Numbered from the stretch's first letter, positions 40,020-52,305 are shown. The stretch is DNA of 64,000 nt from Cyanobium sp. FGCU52 (GCA_024958715.1 JANWUS010000053.1:124001-188000); one strand, 5' to 3'. Made by a program: numbers and translations. The notes: generated by a model from the letters alone, not told the origin.

Positions 40020-41819
40020 ATGGCGCTGGCTGACCAGCCCACCGGGTGCCGTTCCGGGGTCGAAGCGGCCCTGGAGCTGTTGGCTGCCCTTAATGATGGT
40101 GGCCTCAGCCACGTGATCGTCTGCCCCGGCAGTCGTTCCGCGCCGCTGGCGGTGGCCGCCGGCCTGCTGGAGGGTCCCGGTCTGCGGCTGCATACAGCCT
40201 TCGACGAGCGTTCCGCCGCTTTTTTCGCCCTGGGGCTGGGGCGTGCCCTCGGACTGCCTGCCGCCGTGATCACCACCTCCGGCAGTGCCGTGGCCCATCT
40301 GCTTCCGGCGGCCGTGGAGGCCGACACCGGTACGGTCCCCCTGCTGCTGCTCACGGCCGACCGGCCAGATCGTCTCAAGGGCTGTGGGGCCAACCAGAGC
40401 GTGAACCAGGAGGAGTTCCTGCGCGCCAGCTGCCGCTGGCTTGGCCAGGGGGACGGGCGGGGCCTGGCGCGGATGGCCGCCGCCGACCTTGCCCAGCTGG
40501 CGGCACGGGCCCTGGAGCACTGCCTTGGCGATGGCGGTCGGGTGCCCCCCGGACCTGTCCATCTCAATCTTCCGTTCGAGGAACCGCTCCATCTGACGGG
40601 CCCCGAGCTGGTGGCCCTGGCGGCCGGCGCACACGAGGGGGTCCGGGGGGCGGATCCCGAGACCAGCGCCGGGGTCTCGGGATCGCCCTTGCCTCTGCAG
40701 CAGGCCGCCCGGCTGGATCCGGATCGACCCGGAGTCGTGGTGGCGGGGCCCTGGCGCGGTCGACCCCAGAGCTGGCGGGCCCATGTCGAGGCGCTGCTCG
40801 CCTGGCAAGGCCGCAGCGGCTGGCCGGTGCTGGCCGATGCCCTCTCGGGCCTGAGGGGCCAGCCCGGACTCGACCTGGTGGCCGGTTATGACCTGATCCT
40901 TGAGCAGCAACCCCACGGGTTGGGGGAGGCGCAGGTGCTGCGGCTGGGCAGCCTTCCCGCCAGTCGGAGGCTGCAGGCCTGGCTCGAAGGCATCGCGGGG
41001 CCGCAGGTGCTGGTGAGCGAGGGCGATCCCCGTCGGCTCGATCCCCTTGGACGGGCAAGGGCTCAGTGGAGCGGGGGCCTCGCCGCCTGGTGGAAGGCGC
41101 AGGCTCTGCCGCCAGGCCGGCCTACCCCCGAGTCGCTGGCCTATGCCCGTCGGTGGCAGGCGGCCGAGGATCGCGTACAGACCCTGCTCGATGGCCCTGC
41201 GGAGGCGCCGGCCGGATCCCTGTTCGAGGAGCCCTTCCTGGCCCGGCGCCTGGCCCGGCTGCTGCCCCCAGGGTTGCCGGTGATGCTGGCCAACAGCAGC
41301 CCGGTGCGCGACTGGGAGAGCTTCATGCCGGCGGATGCTCCCGCGCGGCCCGTGTTTTCGTTCCGCGGCGCCTCCGGCATCGACGGCACCCTCTCGATCG
41401 CGGCCGGGCTGGCGGAAGCCCTGGGCCAGCTGGTGCTGGTCACCGGCGACCTGGCCCTGCTGCACGATGCCAACGGCTGGCTGTGGCTGCCGCGGCTGAC
41501 GGGGCGGCTCACGGTGCTGGTGATCGCCAATGGCGGCGGCGGCATCTTCGAGCAGCTGCCGATCCGCACCGATCCCCCGGCCGCCCTGGATTTCGAGCGT
41601 CTGTTCGCCATGCCCCAGCCGGTCTCGCCGCTGGCGCTGGCTGCGGTGCACGGGGTGGCTGGCCGCAGGGTGGCGGGACCCGCCGCGCTGGAGGCCGATC
41701 TGGCCTGGGCCCTGGCCCGTTCCTGCACTGTGCTGGAACTGGCCAGCGACCGCACGGCGGATGCCGACCGCCGCCGCCGGCTGCGCACAATGGCCGCACG
41801 CGCGTGCGCCCTGCCATGA
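40020..41819 (+). CDS. menD: 2-succinyl-5-enolpyruvyl-6-hydroxy-3-cyclohexene-1-carboxylate synthase
   Basis: [64 protein letters not shown]; followed by menB. Confidence 0.95.
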   Translation: MALADQPTGCRSGVEAALELLAALNDGGLSHVIVCPGSRSAPLAVAAGLLEGPGLRLHTAFDERSAAFFALGLGRALGLPAAVITTSGSAVAHLLPAAVEADTGTVPLLLLTADRPDRLKGCGANQSVNQEEFLRASCRWLGQGDGRGLARMAAADLAQLAARALEHCLGDGGRVPPGPVHLNLPFEEPLHLTGPELVALAAGAHEGVRGADPETSAGVSGSPLPLQQAARLDPDRPGVVVAGPWRGRPQSWRAHVEALLAWQGRSGWPVLADALSGLRGQPGLDLVAGYDLILEQQPHGLGEAQVLRLGSLPASRRLQAWLEGIAGPQVLVSEGDPRRLDPLGRARAQWSGGLAAWWKAQALPPGRPTPESLAYARRWQAAEDRVQTLLDGPAEAPAGSLFEEPFLARRLARLLPPGLPVMLANSSPVRDWESFMPADAPARPVFSFRGASGIDGTLSIAAGLAEALGQLVLVTGDLALLHDANGWLWLPRLTGRLTVLVIANGGGGIFEQLPIRTDPPAALDFERLFAMPQPVSPLALAAVHGVAGRRVAGPAALEADLAWALARSCTVLELASDRTADADRRRRLRTMAARACALP

Positions 41820-42676
41820 GCCCCTCACCCGTTCCGCCGGCTCCGGTCGACTGGCGACCCGTTGGCCGGTACGACGACATCCGCTTCGAGACCAGCGCCG
41901 AGGGGATCGCCCGGATCACGATCGACCGTCCGGAGAAGCGCAACGCCTTCCGCCCACGCACCGTGCAGGAGCTCTGCGACGCCTTCACCCGGGTCCGCGA
42001 GGACCCGACGATCGGGGTGGTGCTGTTCACCGGCGCCGGCCCCGCGACCGACGGGGGCTGGGCCTTCTGCGCCGGCGGCGACCAGAGCGTGCGGGGGGAC
42101 GGCGGCTATCTGGATGACGACGGGCTGCCCCGGCTCAACGTGCTGGATCTTCAGCGGATCATCCGCAGCCTGCCCAAGGTGGTGATCGCCCTGGTGGCGG
42201 GCTACGCCATCGGCGGCGGCCAGGTGCTGCATCTGCTCTGCGACCTCAGCCTGGCCGCGGAGAACGCCGTGTTCGGCCAGACCGGCCCGCGGGTGGGAAG
42301 TTTCGACGGTGGCTTCGGCGCCGGTTACCTGGCCCGGGTGGTGGGCCAGCGCAAGGCCCGCGAGATCTGGTTCCTCTGCCGTCGCTACTCCGCCGAAGAG
42401 GCCCTGGCGATGGGCCTGGTGAACCAGGTGGTGCCCCTGGATCAGCTCCAGGAGGAGGGGGTGGCCTGGGCGCGGGAGGTGCTGCGCCACAGCCCCACCG
42501 CCATCCGCTGCCTCAAGGCGGCCTTCAACGCCGAAACCGACGGGCTGGCCGGCCTGCAGGAGCTGGCGGGCCAGGCGACCCACCTCTTCTACCGGACGGC
42601 GGAGGGGCAGGAGGGCCGCAACGCCTTCCTGGAGAAGCGGGAGCCCGACTTCCGGCAGAGCCCCTGGTTACCCTGA
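41816..42676 (+). CDS. menB: 1,4-dihydroxy-2-naphthoyl-CoA synthase
   Basis: [63 protein letters not shown]. Confidence 0.97.
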   Translation: MSPSPVPPAPVDWRPVGRYDDIRFETSAEGIARITIDRPEKRNAFRPRTVQELCDAFTRVREDPTIGVVLFTGAGPATDGGWAFCAGGDQSVRGDGGYLDDDGLPRLNVLDLQRIIRSLPKVVIALVAGYAIGGGQVLHLLCDLSLAAENAVFGQTGPRVGSFDGGFGAGYLARVVGQRKAREIWFLCRRYSAEEALAMGLVNQVVPLDQLQEEGVAWAREVLRHSPTAIRCLKAAFNAETDGLAGLQELAGQATHLFYRTAEGQEGRNAFLEKREPDFRQSPWLP

Positions 42677-42710
42677 GGGTCTGCTGCCGCCGTTTCCGCT
42701 CGCCGTCGCC

Positions 42711-43607
42711 GTGTCCTCCCCGACCGACTCTTCGCCGTTCCGGGGCCGCCCATCGTTCCGCGTGAGCATCGGATCAGCTCGAACCGCTGCCGCGGGTCTG
42801 GCCCTGGGTCTGGCGCTTGGACCGCTGTCCTGCCTGCCGGTGGCGGCCGCGACACCTGGCACCCCCCGTGCCGCCGCGGCTGCGTCAAAGCCGACGCCCC
42901 AGCCGCTGCCCGAGGCGGCGCTGCTGGGGGACGGTCCCCTGGGGCTCGAGGATCTCCAGCCGATCCAGCCCGCGGCTGATCCGGCAACGCCCGCTCCGGC
43001 CCCGGTGCCCCAGGCCGCGAGCGCGCAGCCGGAGCCCGCTCCCCCTGCGACCACGCCGGCATCGACATCGGCACCTGTTTCCACACCGGCGTCGGCCCCG
43101 GCGCCCACGCCCGCTTCGGCACCCGCCTCCACGGCCCTGCTGCCCCCGGCTTCCGCCGTGGCGCCGCTGCCGGGGCGGGAGCTGATCCTCGATCGCCGCC
43201 GCAAGGTGCTGCAGGTGCTCCAGGACGGCAAGGAACTGCGTCGTTTCCCGGTGGCGGTGGGGATGCCGGGCTGGGAAACCCCGCAGGGCCGCTTCACCGT
43301 GATCGAGAAGACGGCCGATCCCACCTGGGAGCATCCCGCCAGCGGCCGCTTCTACCCCCCGGGCCCAGGCAACCCCCTCGGCAGCCGCTGGATCGGTTTC
43401 CACCGCGATTGCTATGGCCGCCGCGGCTTCAACGGCCAGGAGCATCTGGAGGTGAAGGGCTGCGTCACCGCCGGCTTCCATGGCACGCCCAACCGGGCCA
43501 GCATCGGCCAGGCGGTGTCCCATGGCTGCGTGCGGCTGTTCGATGAGCACGCCCGCGAACTGTTCGATCTGGTGCAGCTGGGAACGCCGGTGACCGTGCT
43601 GCCCTGA
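42711..43607 (+). CDS. L,D-transpeptidase (YkuD) with long Pro/Ala-rich linker
   Basis: FPVAVGMPGWETPQGRFTV; IGQAVSHGCVRLFDEHARELFDLV. Confidence 0.92.
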   Translation: MSSPTDSSPFRGRPSFRVSIGSARTAAAGLALGLALGPLSCLPVAAATPGTPRAAAAASKPTPQPLPEAALLGDGPLGLEDLQPIQPAADPATPAPAPVPQAASAQPEPAPPATTPASTSAPVSTPASAPAPTPASAPASTALLPPASAVAPLPGRELILDRRRKVLQVLQDGKELRRFPVAVGMPGWETPQGRFTVIEKTADPTWEHPASGRFYPPGPGNPLGSRWIGFHRDCYGRRGFNGQEHLEVKGCVTAGFHGTPNRASIGQAVSHGCVRLFDEHARELFDLVQLGTPVTVLP

Positions 43608-43679
43608 GGGCGCGGTTCAGCGGGAACAGGGCGTCCTGGGAAGCCCCGTAGAGTTGGGGCCACCCTGACGATCCCCGGG

Positions 43680-45254
43680 ATGCGCATCCTGTTCGCCGCC
43701 GCCGAATGTGCCCCGATGGTGAAGGTGGGGGGCATGGGCGATGTGGTGGGCTCGCTGCCACCGGCCCTGGCGGCCCTCGGCCATGACGTGCGCATCATCA
43801 TGCCGGGCTACGGCAAGTTGTGGAGCCGGCTCGACATTCCCTCGGAGCCCATCTGGCGCGGCCACACGATGGGCACCGATTTCGCCATCTACGAAACGCG
43901 CCATCCCAGCAACGGTCTGCCGATCTACCTGGTGGGCCATCCGGTGTTCGATCCCGAGCGCATCTACGGCGGCGAGGACGAGGACTGGCGCTTCACCTTC
44001 TTTGCCAGTGCGGCGGCGGAATTCGCCTGGAACGTCTGGAAGCCCCAGGTGCTGCACTGCCATGACTGGCACACGGGCATGATCCCGGTGTGGATGCACC
44101 AGGACCCGGAGATCAGCACGGTGTTCACCATCCATAACCTCCGCTACCAGGGTCCCTGGCGCTGGAAGCTCGACCGCATGACCTGGTGCCCCTGGTACAT
44201 GCAGGGGGACCACACGATGGCGGCGGCGCTGCTGTACGCCGACTGCGTCAACGCGGTGTCGCCCACCTATGCCCAGGAGATCCGCACGCCGCAGTACGGC
44301 GAGAAGCTCGAGGGCCTGCTCAATTTCATCAGCGGCAAGCTGCGCGGCATCCTCAACGGCATCGACACCAAGGAGTGGGATCCGGCCCGTGATCCGGCCC
44401 TGGCGGCACCGTTCTCGGCCGATGACCTCAGCGGTCGGGCCGCCAACAAGAAGCTCCTTCAGGAGCGGATGGGGCTCACGGTCAATCCCGACACCTACCT
44501 GATGGGCATGGTGAGCCGGCTGGTGGATCAGAAGGGGGTCGATCTGCTGCTGCAGGTGGCCGACCGGGTGCTGGCCTACACCGACAGCCAGTTCGTGGTG
44601 CTGGGCACGGGCGATCGGGGTTACGAGTCGGGCCTGTGGCAGATGGCGGCCCGTCATCCAGGGCGCTTCGCCGTCTTCCTCACCTACGACGATGCCCTTT
44701 CGCGCCTGATCTATGCGGGCAGCGACGCCTTCCTGATGCCCAGCCTGTTCGAACCCTGCGGCATCAGCCAGTTGCTGGCGATGCGCTACGGCTCGATTCC
44801 GGTCGTGCGCAAGGTGGGCGGTCTGGTGGACACCGTCCCCCCCCACGATCCCCGCGCCCACACCGGCACGGGCTTCTGCTTCGACCGCTACGAGCCGGTG
44901 GATTTTTACACGGCGATCGTGCGCAGCTGGGAGGCCTTCCGCCATCTCGACAGCTGGCGCGAGCTGCAGCATCGCGCCATGACCCAGGACTACAGCTGGG
45001 AACGCTCGGCCCGGGCCTACGACGCCATGTACCGGGAGGTCTGCGGCGTGAAGGAGCCCACCCCGGACGCCGAGCAGGTGGAGCGCTTCTCCCAGGGGCA
45101 GGGGGCCGACCCCAGCCGCCGTCGCGACGGCGAGCTGCTGGAGGAGGCCACCCTCGGCGTGCCGGAGGCTGGGGCGGCGGTTGAGCCCTCCCCTTCGGCG
45201 CCGGCCCGCTCCCGCAACCCCCTCGCCCAGCTGTTGCGCCGGGGTGAGGGCTGA
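43680..45254 (+). CDS. glgA: Glycogen synthase
   Basis: [60 protein letters not shown]. Confidence 0.97.
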   Translation: MRILFAAAECAPMVKVGGMGDVVGSLPPALAALGHDVRIIMPGYGKLWSRLDIPSEPIWRGHTMGTDFAIYETRHPSNGLPIYLVGHPVFDPERIYGGEDEDWRFTFFASAAAEFAWNVWKPQVLHCHDWHTGMIPVWMHQDPEISTVFTIHNLRYQGPWRWKLDRMTWCPWYMQGDHTMAAALLYADCVNAVSPTYAQEIRTPQYGEKLEGLLNFISGKLRGILNGIDTKEWDPARDPALAAPFSADDLSGRAANKKLLQERMGLTVNPDTYLMGMVSRLVDQKGVDLLLQVADRVLAYTDSQFVVLGTGDRGYESGLWQMAARHPGRFAVFLTYDDALSRLIYAGSDAFLMPSLFEPCGISQLLAMRYGSIPVVRKVGGLVDTVPPHDPRAHTGTGFCFDRYEPVDFYTAIVRSWEAFRHLDSWRELQHRAMTQDYSWERSARAYDAMYREVCGVKEPTPDAEQVERFSQGQGADPSRRRDGELLEEATLGVPEAGAAVEPSPSAPARSRNPLAQLLRRGEG

Positions 45255-46041
45255 GCCCCGGGGGCGACCCAACCCGTCGTCCTCCGATCTCCCCGCCCCC
45301 TACCGCAGCCCCTGGAAACGGCTGGGAGAGGATCTGCAGGCGGTGGGGGCCGACCTACTGCTGCGGGCGCGCGAACTCTGGCGGCGCAACGGAGAGGGCA
45401 GCCTCTGGCGTCCCCCCTTCTGGCCGCGCTCCGCGGCTGCGGTGTTCTGGCCGCTGGTGCTGGTGGCGGTGCTAGCGGGACTCGCCCTGGGGCTGGGGTT
45501 GCGGCGGGGGGCGCCGCCGCCTGGTGCTGCCGCCCAGGTGGAGGGTGACGGTCCCCAGGCAGCGCCTGCTCCCTTGCCTGAAGCGGCGGAGCCTTCCCTG
45601 ACCGCGCCCTCCATCCCTCCGTCCACCCTCACCGGGGAGGCGGAGGCGCAGCCGGAGCCGCAATCCGGAGACCTTGCCGCGTCCGCGCCGGACCTGGAGC
45701 CAGGGACCGACCTTGAAGCCTTGCCGGTTCCGTCGCCGCCGCCGGGGCCCGAGGAGACGCTGCTTGAGGAGTTCGCCGCCCCCGATGCTGCGGGCGTGAT
45801 CGTGGCGGTCCGCCCCGATGCGGCCACGGCTGCGCTGCAGCTGGAGGTGGGCGACGGCTTCGCCCGGCTGGAGCCCAGGCGGCGGCGCAGGCTGGCGGAG
45901 GACTGGGCGGTGCTGGCCGCCGAACGGGGCTACGAGCGGCTGGAGGTGGTGGATGGGCGCGGCCGCCTGTGGGCCCGTCCCTCGGCGGTGGGGGATGGTC
46001 TGGTGGTGCTGGGCTATCCCGTGGCGCCGGAGCCGCGCTGA
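45244..46041 (+). CDS. Single-TM membrane protein of unknown function
   Basis: GTG overlapping the glgA stop; one TM segment, Pro/Glu-rich linker, small C-terminal domain. Confidence 0.55.
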   Translation: MRAEPRGRPNPSSSDLPAPYRSPWKRLGEDLQAVGADLLLRARELWRRNGEGSLWRPPFWPRSAAAVFWPLVLVAVLAGLALGLGLRRGAPPPGAAAQVEGDGPQAAPAPLPEAAEPSLTAPSIPPSTLTGEAEAQPEPQSGDLAASAPDLEPGTDLEALPVPSPPPGPEETLLEEFAAPDAAGVIVAVRPDAATAALQLEVGDGFARLEPRRRRRLAEDWAVLAAERGYERLEVVDGRGRLWARPSAVGDGLVVLGYPVAPEPR

Positions 46042-46092
46042 TCCGATGAATCGGCTGGGGCATGATCCTGCACGATCTCGCCCCCCTCTCCG

Positions 46093-47550
46093 ATGGCCCA
46101 GCCCCTCGAGCAGCTCCTTGCCCTGTGGGGAGAGCCGCTGGGGCCAGGGCCCGCGACTCCCCTGGAGGCGGTGGCCACCGACAGCCGGGCCGATCTCGCC
46201 GGGGCCCTGTTCGTGCCGCTCGTAGGCGAGCGCTTCGACGGGCATCGCTTCCTGGAGCCTGCCCTGCGAGAGGGCGGGGCCGCCGCGGCCCTGGCCCAGC
46301 GGGACCGGCTGCCGGACTCCGAGGCCCGGGCGCTGGCCGAGAGCTGCGGCCGCCCGATCTGGCTGGTGGACGACACCCTCGAGGCCTACCAGCAGCTGGG
46401 CCGGCTGTGGCGCCGTTCGCTGGCCGCGCCCGTGGTGGCTGTGACAGGCTCGGCCGGCAAGACCACCACCCGGGAGCTGATCCGTGCCGCCCTGGCTCCC
46501 CTGGGCCCGGTGGTGGCCAGCCGCGGCAACGAGAACAACGACATCGGCGCTCCGCTCACCCTGCTGCGGGCCCGTCCCGGCACCGCGGCGCTGGTGGTGG
46601 AGATGGGCATGCGCGGACCGGGCGAGATCGATCGGCTCAGCCGCTGCGCCGAGCCTGATGTGGCCGTGATCACCAACATCGGCACCGCCCACATCGGCCG
46701 CCTGGGGAGTCGCGAGGCGATCGCCGCCGCCAAGTGCGAGATCACCGCCTCGCTGGCCCCCGGGGGATTGCTGGTGGTGCCGGCCGGGGATCCCCTGCTG
46801 GAGGCGGCCCTGGCGGCGGGCTGGAGCGGCCGGGTGCAGCGGGTGGCCCTGGCGGACGAGGTTCCGGCCTTTGCGGCCGATCTTCCGCCCGCCGACCGGG
46901 TGGCCGCCTTCGACCCTGCAGCCAACACCATCACGCTGCAGGACGGGGCCGAACGGGAGGGTTCGGGGTTGGTGCTCAGCCTGCCGCTGCCCGGCCGCCA
47001 CAACGCCCGCAACCTGCTGCTGGCCCTGGCCGTGGCCCAGGAGCTCGGGGTGGATCCCTCCGCCCTGCGCAGCATGGCGGTGGACGTGCCCGGGGGGCGG
47101 AACCGGCGCCTGTCCCTGGGGGGGATCGACGTGCTCGACGAGACCTACAACGCCTCGCCGGAGGCGATGCTCGCCGCCCTGGATCTGCTGGTGGCCCCCT
47201 CGCCGGAGGGCGGCGCCGGGGGACGCCGCTTCGCCGTGCTGGGCACGATGCTGGAACTGGGGGAGTGCAGCCTGGAGCTTCACCGCGAGGTGGGAGCCCG
47301 GGCGGCGGCGCTGGGGCTGGACGGGCTGGTGATCGTGGCGGCCGGGCCTGAGGGGCGGGTGATGGCCGAGGCGGCCGGCGGCGGTGTGAAGCGCCTGGAG
47401 CAGGTGGCGACGCCCGAGGAAGCCGCTCCCGTTCTGCACGCCTGGCTGGCACCGGGCGATCGTCTGCTGCTCAAGGCCAGCCGGGGGGTGGCACTGGAGC
47501 GGGTGCTGCCGCTGCTCCACCCTGCGGAAGCGAGCGGCGAGCGCGGCTAG
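46093..47550 (+). CDS. murF: UDP-N-acetylmuramoyl-tripeptide--D-alanyl-D-alanine ligase
   Basis: VVAVTGSAGKTTTRELI; NENNDIGAPLTLL; DETYNASPEAMLAALD. Confidence 0.96.
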   Translation: MAQPLEQLLALWGEPLGPGPATPLEAVATDSRADLAGALFVPLVGERFDGHRFLEPALREGGAAAALAQRDRLPDSEARALAESCGRPIWLVDDTLEAYQQLGRLWRRSLAAPVVAVTGSAGKTTTRELIRAALAPLGPVVASRGNENNDIGAPLTLLRARPGTAALVVEMGMRGPGEIDRLSRCAEPDVAVITNIGTAHIGRLGSREAIAAAKCEITASLAPGGLLVVPAGDPLLEAALAAGWSGRVQRVALADEVPAFAADLPPADRVAAFDPAANTITLQDGAEREGSGLVLSLPLPGRHNARNLLLALAVAQELGVDPSALRSMAVDVPGGRNRRLSLGGIDVLDETYNASPEAMLAALDLLVAPSPEGGAGGRRFAVLGTMLELGECSLELHREVGARAAALGLDGLVIVAAGPEGRVMAEAAGGGVKRLEQVATPEEAAPVLHAWLAPGDRLLLKASRGVALERVLPLLHPAEASGERG

Positions 47551-47577
47551 GTTCGTGCAGTCCCTTCCCCGGCGCTG

Positions 47578-48264
47578 ATGGCCTTGACGGTGCGCGGCTC
47601 CCTGTTCGTCCTGCTTCTGCCGCTGCTTGCCGCCGGGACTGGCCTGGCCCCGGCCTGGTCCGCTCCCCAGCCGTCCGCACCCGCCCCGTCGTCGGGGGCG
47701 GCGGCACCTGCGACCGATCCGCCGGTGGTGTTCTGGGAGCCGGTGGATCCCAAGGCTCCGCCTCCGCCCAAGATGCCCCCTGCCGAGGAGGACGGGGCCG
47801 CCGTTGGCCTGCCTCGATCTGGCCCTGTCCCCGGTGGCCGAGGTCAGCGCATTCCCGTGCTCACTCCCCCACCCCCCGGCGTGGTCGAGGGCCTCGGAGC
47901 CACGGGCCCAGCCGGAAGAGGTGCCCGCCCGCCGATGCCCCTGCCCCCTGGCGTCATGCCTCCGGGTGAGATGCCAACCGCGGCCGGATCCTCCGGTCCC
48001 CGGGCTCCCGGGATGATGCCGCCCCCGCCGGGGGCGATGCCTCCCGGCGCCATGCCGCCTGGGGCGGTGCCTCCGGGGATGATGCCCCCGCCGCCGGGGA
48101 TGCGGCAGCCCGGGCCCCCGCCGGCACCTCAGCAGGCGCCGAAGCCGTCTGCCACCTCCTCCCTGGGCCCGGCAGCCTGGCTGCTGCCCCTCCTCCTTCT
48201 GGCCGGTGGGGCCGGCACTTTCGTGGCCCTGAGGGTGCGCCAGCGCCGCAGGGATCCGGGCTGA
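47578..48264 (+). CDS. Secreted Pro/Met/Gly-rich protein with C-terminal TM and basic tail
   Basis: N-terminal signal segment; GMMPPPPGAMPPGAMPPGAVPPGMMPPPPGM; C-terminal AWLLPLLLLAGGAGTFVALRVRQRRRDPG. Confidence 0.55.
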   Translation: MALTVRGSLFVLLLPLLAAGTGLAPAWSAPQPSAPAPSSGAAAPATDPPVVFWEPVDPKAPPPPKMPPAEEDGAAVGLPRSGPVPGGRGQRIPVLTPPPPGVVEGLGATGPAGRGARPPMPLPPGVMPPGEMPTAAGSSGPRAPGMMPPPPGAMPPGAMPPGAVPPGMMPPPPGMRQPGPPPAPQQAPKPSATSSLGPAAWLLPLLLLAGGAGTFVALRVRQRRRDPG

Positions 48265-49632
48265 TCAGCGATCCGCCCCAGCGGCCGCAGGCCCCACCCA
48301 GTCGAGCTTGTTCACCTGCCGTGCCCTGCCGAAGGCCAGGGCTCCTGAGGGCACGTTCTCGGTGAGGGTCGAGCCGGCCGCCACGGTCACCCGTTCGCCG
48401 AGGCTGATCGGCGCCACCAGCACAGAATTAGCGCCGGTCTTGCTGGCGGCCCCGATCACCGTGCGGTGCTTGCGCACCCCGTCGTAGTTGGCGGTGATCG
48501 TGCCGGCACCCACGTTGACGTTGGCGCCCAGATCAGCATCGCCGAGGTAGCTGAGGTGGTTGGCCTTGACGCCGGCGCCGAGCTGGCTGTTCTTCACCTC
48601 CACGAAATTGCCGATGCGGGCGCCTTTGCCGATGTGCGCGCCGGCCCGCAGCTGGGCGAAGGGCCCCACCACCGCGCCGTCCTCCACCGTCACGTCGCGC
48701 AGCACCGAATACAGCAGCTCAACGCCGTTGCCGATCGCGCTGTCCTCGATCAGGCATCCCGGCCCGATGCGGCAGCCCTCCCCCACCGCAACCCGGCCGC
48801 GGAAATGGCACTGGGGCTGAACGATCACGTCGCGGCCGAAGCGGGTGCCGTCGCTGAGGGTGCAGGTGGCGGGATCCACGAAGGTCACCCCCTCGCGCAT
48901 CCAGTGCCGCCGCAGGCGCTCCTGCAGCACGCCCTCACACTGGGCCAGCTGCAGGCGGTCGTTGATGCCGTTGATCTCGTCGGCATCCTCCACTTCCAGG
49001 TGCATGGCGGGCTGGAGCAGGGCCACGGTGTCGGTGAGGTAGAGCTCGCCCTGGTCGTTGTCGCTGGTGAGCCGGGGCAGAACCTCGGCCAGGCGCTTCC
49101 AGTCGAAGACGTAGATGCCGGCGTTGATCAGGGGATTGGCGCGCTGCTCGGCGCTGCAGTCGCGGTGTTCGACGATCGCGCTCACGGCGCCGCTCCCGTC
49201 GGCGAAGACGCGGCCGTAGCCGGTGGGGTCGGTCAGGCGGGCGGTGAGCAGGGTCACCGCGGCCCCGCTGCTGCGGTGGCGCTCCAGCAGGTGCTCGAGG
49301 GTTTCGCTGCGCAGCAGCGGCACGTCGCCGTTGAGCACCAGCAGCTCCCCTTCGAAGCCGGCTAGAGGGCCGAGGAGCTGCTGCACGGCGTGGCCCGTGC
49401 CGTTCTGCGGCTCCTGCAGCACGAACTCCAGACCACCGTGGTGGCTGAGCGACCGCTCCACCCGCTGGGCCTGGTGTCCCACGATCAGCAGCCTGCGCTG
49501 TGGATCCAACCGCTCGCAGCTGGCCAGCACACGCTCCACCAGGGTCGCCCCCGCCAGCGGCTGCAGCACCTTGGGGAGATCGCTCTTCATGCGGGTGCCC
49601 TTCCCGGCAGCCAGAACGGCAACGGCGAGCAT
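48265..49632 (-). CDS. glmU: Bifunctional UDP-GlcNAc pyrophosphorylase / glucosamine-1-phosphate N-acetyltransferase
   Basis: [21 protein letters not shown]; left-handed beta-helix acetyltransferase with [20 protein letters not shown]. Confidence 0.97.
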   Translation of the reverse strand: MLAVAVLAAGKGTRMKSDLPKVLQPLAGATLVERVLASCERLDPQRRLLIVGHQAQRVERSLSHHGGLEFVLQEPQNGTGHAVQQLLGPLAGFEGELLVLNGDVPLLRSETLEHLLERHRSSGAAVTLLTARLTDPTGYGRVFADGSGAVSAIVEHRDCSAEQRANPLINAGIYVFDWKRLAEVLPRLTSDNDQGELYLTDTVALLQPAMHLEVEDADEINGINDRLQLAQCEGVLQERLRRHWMREGVTFVDPATCTLSDGTRFGRDVIVQPQCHFRGRVAVGEGCRIGPGCLIEDSAIGNGVELLYSVLRDVTVEDGAVVGPFAQLRAGAHIGKGARIGNFVEVKNSQLGAGVKANHLSYLGDADLGANVNVGAGTITANYDGVRKHRTVIGAASKTGANSVLVAPISLGERVTVAAGSTLTENVPSGALAFGRARQVNKLDWVGPAAAGADR

Positions 49633-49658
49633 CGGCAGGGGGGCATCTGGCCGGGAAT

Positions 49659-50579
49659 CTACCGGTCCTGCTCCTGGCCTCCCATCCCCTCTGTGCGGGG
49701 GCGTCGATGGTGACGAGGGCCGCCCAAGCGGCGCTGCCAGGCGGAACCGCTCTCGGCGCCGCTGACGGCCTGGGCCCGCGCCCGGGCCGCCAGGATCTCA
49801 GCGGCGCCGGCCTGTCCGTGCGGGTCGCGGTAGGGCTCGCCGGCCCGTGAGGCCATGTGCTCCCGCTCCATCGGGCTGAGGCCGCGCAGCACCCCGTCGC
49901 TCGCCAGGGGGGAGGGGGAGGCGACCGTGCCGCCGCTCCAGGCCCCTTCCTCGTGGGGTGCCACGGCACGGATCGCCGCCAGCTGCAGGCCCGCCTCGGC
50001 CAGGGCCCGCCGCACCGCGGCGGCCGAGCAGTAGGTGAGCAGCCGCCCCTGGGGCGCCAGCAGCCGGGCCAGTCCGGCGAGGAACTCCACAGTCCAGAGC
50101 TCCGGGGAGCGCCGGGGCGAGAAGGCGTCGAGCAGCACCAGATCGCAGGCCCCCGTGAGCGCGGTCGGCAGGTCCACCAGCCGGGTGCGGGCGTCGCCCC
50201 AGAGCAGGCGGTCGCTGGCCCCCAGGGCCTCGGCCTGGCTGAGCACCTCCGGTGGCCACTGGCGGCGGAAGCCACCGTCGGCCAGGGCCAGCCGCAGGGG
50301 TTCGGGATCCCGTTCCAGCCCCCACCAGCTCAGGGCCAACCCGCGCTGACGGGTTGCCTCCAGCAGGGCGGCGGTGTTGGTGCCGGTGCCCACCGCCACT
50401 TCCACCACCTGCAGGGTCCCCCCGGGGGCGAAGCGCTCGAGGCCCGCAGGGAGCACGAATTTGGCCCGCGCTTCGGCCAGGGCCCCATCGGCGCTGTGGA
50501 ACCCCTCGCCGACGGCATCCGAGAACAGGCTGAAGCTGCCGTCGGCCGTGAGCCGCGCCTGCAGGCCGCCCTCAGGCAC
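49659..50579 (-). CDS. MnmC-like SAM-dependent methyltransferase (DUF752)
   Basis: [62 protein letters not shown] overlapping aroA stop. Confidence 0.85.
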   Translation of the reverse strand: MPEGGLQARLTADGSFSLFSDAVGEGFHSADGALAEARAKFVLPAGLERFAPGGTLQVVEVAVGTGTNTAALLEATRQRGLALSWWGLERDPEPLRLALADGGFRRQWPPEVLSQAEALGASDRLLWGDARTRLVDLPTALTGACDLVLLDAFSPRRSPELWTVEFLAGLARLLAPQGRLLTYCSAAAVRRALAEAGLQLAAIRAVAPHEEGAWSGGTVASPSPLASDGVLRGLSPMEREHMASRAGEPYRDPHGQAGAAEILAARARAQAVSGAESGSAWQRRLGGPRHHRRPRTEGMGGQEQDR

Positions 50580-51918
50580 GCAGCCGCGCCAGGTCGTCCC
50601 AGAACCCCGGGTAGGACACCGCCGCTGCCTCAGGCTGGCCGATTCGCGTTTCACCGCTGGCGACCAGGGCGGCCACCGCCAGGCTCATTGCCACCCGGTG
50701 GTCGGTCTCGCTGTCGACCTCCGCGCCCCGCAGGGCCGTGACGCCTTCGATCGTGAGGCCGTCTGGGTGTTCCTCGATGCGGGCGCCCATGGCGCCGAGC
50801 TGGCGGGCCATCACCGCCAGCCGGTCGGTCTCCTTCACCCGCAGCTCATCCGCATCCACGATCCGGCTGGTGCCCTCGGCGCAGCAGGCGGCCACCGCCA
50901 GCACCGGGATCTCGTCCACCAGGCGGGGGATGAGGTCGCCGCCGATCTGGAAGGGGCGCAGGGGCCCGTGGCTCACCCGCAGATCGCCGACCGGCTCTCC
51001 GGCCACGTCGCGGCGATCCAGCACCTCGATCCGGGCCCCCATCAGCTCCAGCACCTCAAGGATGCCGGTGCGGCTGGGATTGAGGCCCACGTTCTCCACC
51101 GTCAGCTCGGCGCCGGGGGTGATGGCGCCGGCCACCAGCCAGAAGGCGGCCGAGCTGATGTCGCCCGGCACCGTCACCGGCTGGCCGCGCAGCACCGCTC
51201 CCGGTCGCACGGTCACGTCCGTGCCGGAGGGCCCCGCCACGGTGAGGTCGGCGCCGAAGGCCCGCAGCATGCGCTCGCTGTGGTCGCGGGAGTGGGCGGG
51301 CTCGATCACCGTGGTGGGCCCCTCGGCGGTGAGGGCCGCCAGCAGCAGGGCGCTCTTCACCTGGGCGGAGGCCACCGGCGTGCGGATCGTGGCGCCATGG
51401 AGCCGCCGCCCCTGCACCGCCAGCGGCGCCAGGTTGCCCTCCTGCCGGCCGTGGATCTCGGCGCCCATCTCCCTGAGCGGTCCGGCCACCCGCCGCATCG
51501 GCCGCCGCCGCAGGGAGGCGTCGCCGGTGAGCACGAAGTGGCGGCCGGCCCGCCCCGCCAGCAGCCCCAGCATCAGCCGCATCGTGGTGCCGGAGTTGCC
51601 GCAGTCGAGGATCGATTCCGGTTCCTGCAGGCCATCGAGGCCCACACCGAGCACCCGCACCACCTCACCCGCCCCGATCGGGGAGACCGCAACCCCCATG
51701 GCCCGCAGGCAGGCGGCGGTGCTGAGGGGATCCTCCGCCGGCAGCAGCCCATCGATCACCGTCTCACCCTCGGCGATGGCGCCGAACAGCAGGGCGCGGT
51801 GGGAAATCGACTTGTCGCCCGGCACCCGCACCCTGCCCCGCAGGCTGCCGCCGCCCAGCAGTCTCAGGGCTGCCGCCGGGCCGGCGGGGGCGGAGGAGAG
51901 GGTGGAACTCACGGGCAC
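50572..51918 (-). CDS. aroA: 3-phosphoshikimate 1-carboxyvinyltransferase
   Basis: [54 protein letters not shown]. Confidence 0.97.
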   Translation of the reverse strand: MPVSSTLSSAPAGPAAALRLLGGGSLRGRVRVPGDKSISHRALLFGAIAEGETVIDGLLPAEDPLSTAACLRAMGVAVSPIGAGEVVRVLGVGLDGLQEPESILDCGNSGTTMRLMLGLLAGRAGRHFVLTGDASLRRRPMRRVAGPLREMGAEIHGRQEGNLAPLAVQGRRLHGATIRTPVASAQVKSALLLAALTAEGPTTVIEPAHSRDHSERMLRAFGADLTVAGPSGTDVTVRPGAVLRGQPVTVPGDISSAAFWLVAGAITPGAELTVENVGLNPSRTGILEVLELMGARIEVLDRRDVAGEPVGDLRVSHGPLRPFQIGGDLIPRLVDEIPVLAVAACCAEGTSRIVDADELRVKETDRLAVMARQLGAMGARIEEHPDGLTIEGVTALRGAEVDSETDHRVAMSLAVAALVASGETRIGQPEAAAVSYPGFWDDLARLRA

Positions 51919-51972
51919 GGCGCGTCGGGTGCCGATCCTATGGAGCCCCCGCCGGTTGCTTCCGGCCGTGCT

Positions 51973-52305
51973 TCAGGGGCGGATGCCGGCGGCTCGCAGT
52001 GCCGCCGACAGCCCCCACACCTCCACCACCAGCTCATGCCAGGGGCGGATCAGGTCCATGTCCAGGGCCATTGGCGTCGGCGCCGCCGCCCGCAGGGCAC
52101 GGGCCGCAGCCAGCTGGGCGCTGGCCTCCTCCAGCCGCTGCCGGAACCGTTCCCGGCTGAGGGCGTCCATCACCCGGTCGGGGCAGTGCTGCACCAGCAC
52201 CAGGCCGCGAGCGAACGAATCCTCGTAATCCTGGAGCAGCGGCGCCAGCACCCGATCGAGCAGCTCGCCGGCGTCATCGGGGATGTTCGGGAGGCCGAAG
52301 TCCAT
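51973..52305 (-). CDS. DUF2605-like protein
   Basis: LLDRVLAPLLQDYEDSFARGLVLVQHCPDRV...PTPMALDMDLIRPWHELVVEVWGLS. Confidence 0.65.
   Translation of the reverse strand: MDFGLPNIPDDAGELLDRVLAPLLQDYEDSFARGLVLVQHCPDRVMDALSRERFRQRLEEASAQLAAARALRAAAPTPMALDMDLIRPWHELVVEVWGLSAALRAAGIRP

Noticed and set aside
38904-41828. 974-aa minus-strand ORF
   Set aside because: Mostly antisense to menD; only the C-terminal 120 residues (DUF760) look like a real protein. High GC removes stops in antisense frames.
45472-47520. 682-aa minus-strand ORF
   Set aside because: Antisense to murF; spurious GC-rich frame.
48000-48105. Repetitive GC-rich DNA in the Met/Pro/Gly gene considered as an intergenic repeat element
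   Set aside because: It is imperfect and explained by repeated PPGxM codons in the ORF.
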